From Candidatus Peregrinibacteria bacterium RIFOXYB2_FULL_32_7 (lineage in GTDB: Bacteria > Patescibacteriota > Gracilibacteria > UBA1369 > GWF2-33-10), in NCBI GenBank assembly GCA_001787465.1, contig MFXJ01000107.1, forward strand, positions 1 to 5,130: 5,130 bases of DNA, written 5' to 3'. Shown piece by piece: positions 5,002-5,130 of the stretch. The notes below the pieces were generated by a model that was not told where the DNA came from, ran no database searches, and saw only the letters and a program-made list of their open reading frames with translations. The position numbers and the translations under genes were made by a program. Every line of letters starts with the position of its first letter. Position 1 is the first letter of the stretch.

Positions 5002-5130
5002 TTCTATATTTTTGCCTGAAACCTAAATTTTTAATGCTTCATTTTTATTTAAACCAAAAATCAAATGATCCAAAAAATATTGATAAAAAATGTCTTAACC
5101 TAAAAAAATTTGACTAATCAGAATATTCAT
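5002..5130. other. AT-rich intergenic DNA with no recognised feature
   Basis: No coding frame of useful length, RNA gene or convincing hairpin is visible between the tandem repeat and the right edge. The intergenic stretch from 4863 onward is 268 bp in all and its organised elements are confined to 4871-5001. A TTGACT near 5110 could be a -35 for a gene beyond the edge, but this cannot be judged here. Confidence 0.6.

Noticed and set aside
5095..5130. Short minus-strand open stretch from the right edge (ATG at 5130, about 11 codons, TAA)
   Set aside because: It is too short to judge and has no coding character; a gene tail from beyond the edge cannot be shown.

Overview
The window comes from a strongly AT-rich bacterial genome. 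None of the four genes has a recognisable Shine-Dalgarno sequence before its start. Genes are short and loosely packed, stops are TAA or TAG, and the standard code reads through every gene. This fits an ultra-small Candidate Phyla Radiation (Patescibacteria) bacterium, but that placement is inferred from style and not from any marker gene.

Layout, left to right. (1) Positions 68-421 (+): a small protein with two membrane segments and unknown function, with a plausible promoter at 15-44. (2) Positions 437-1081 (-): a predicted phosphoribosyltransferase of the stand-alone COG1926-like family, convergent with the first gene and separated by only 15 bp. (3) Positions 1106-1193: a long imperfect hairpin. 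The upstream TTG start of the phosphoribosyltransferase reading frame (1183) lies against its base, so the extra 34 N-terminal residues appear to be translated hairpin. (4) Positions 1217-4105 (-): a 962-residue secreted protein with a signal peptide, about 280 residues of Asp/Glu-rich repeats, and four CARDB (cell-adhesion-type) domains. Each CARDB domain carries one evenly spaced cysteine pair. The gene contains several in-frame repeat families. (5) Positions 4106-4304: its promoter region, with two inverted-repeat sites built on GTCCAT. (6) Positions 4305-4862 (-): an ECF-type sigma factor. (7) Positions 4863-5130: the sigma upstream region, with two nearly identical large palindromes, one lying on the predicted -10 box, then a 13-bp tandem repeat and featureless AT-rich DNA.

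How it may work together (inference). An ECF sigma factor under what looks like operator control sits directly upstream, on the same strand, of a large surface-type protein whose own promoter carries a different inverted repeat. The small membrane protein gene and the large secreted protein gene share an identical 19-bp leader ending in the start codon. That suggests common expression rules for the two envelope-type genes. The most interesting material is the regulatory architecture (paired palindromes, GTCCAT sites, shared leader, start-proximal hairpin) and the repeat-built, disulfide-patterned surface protein. No defence system, CRISPR array, transposase, tRNA or rRNA was found.
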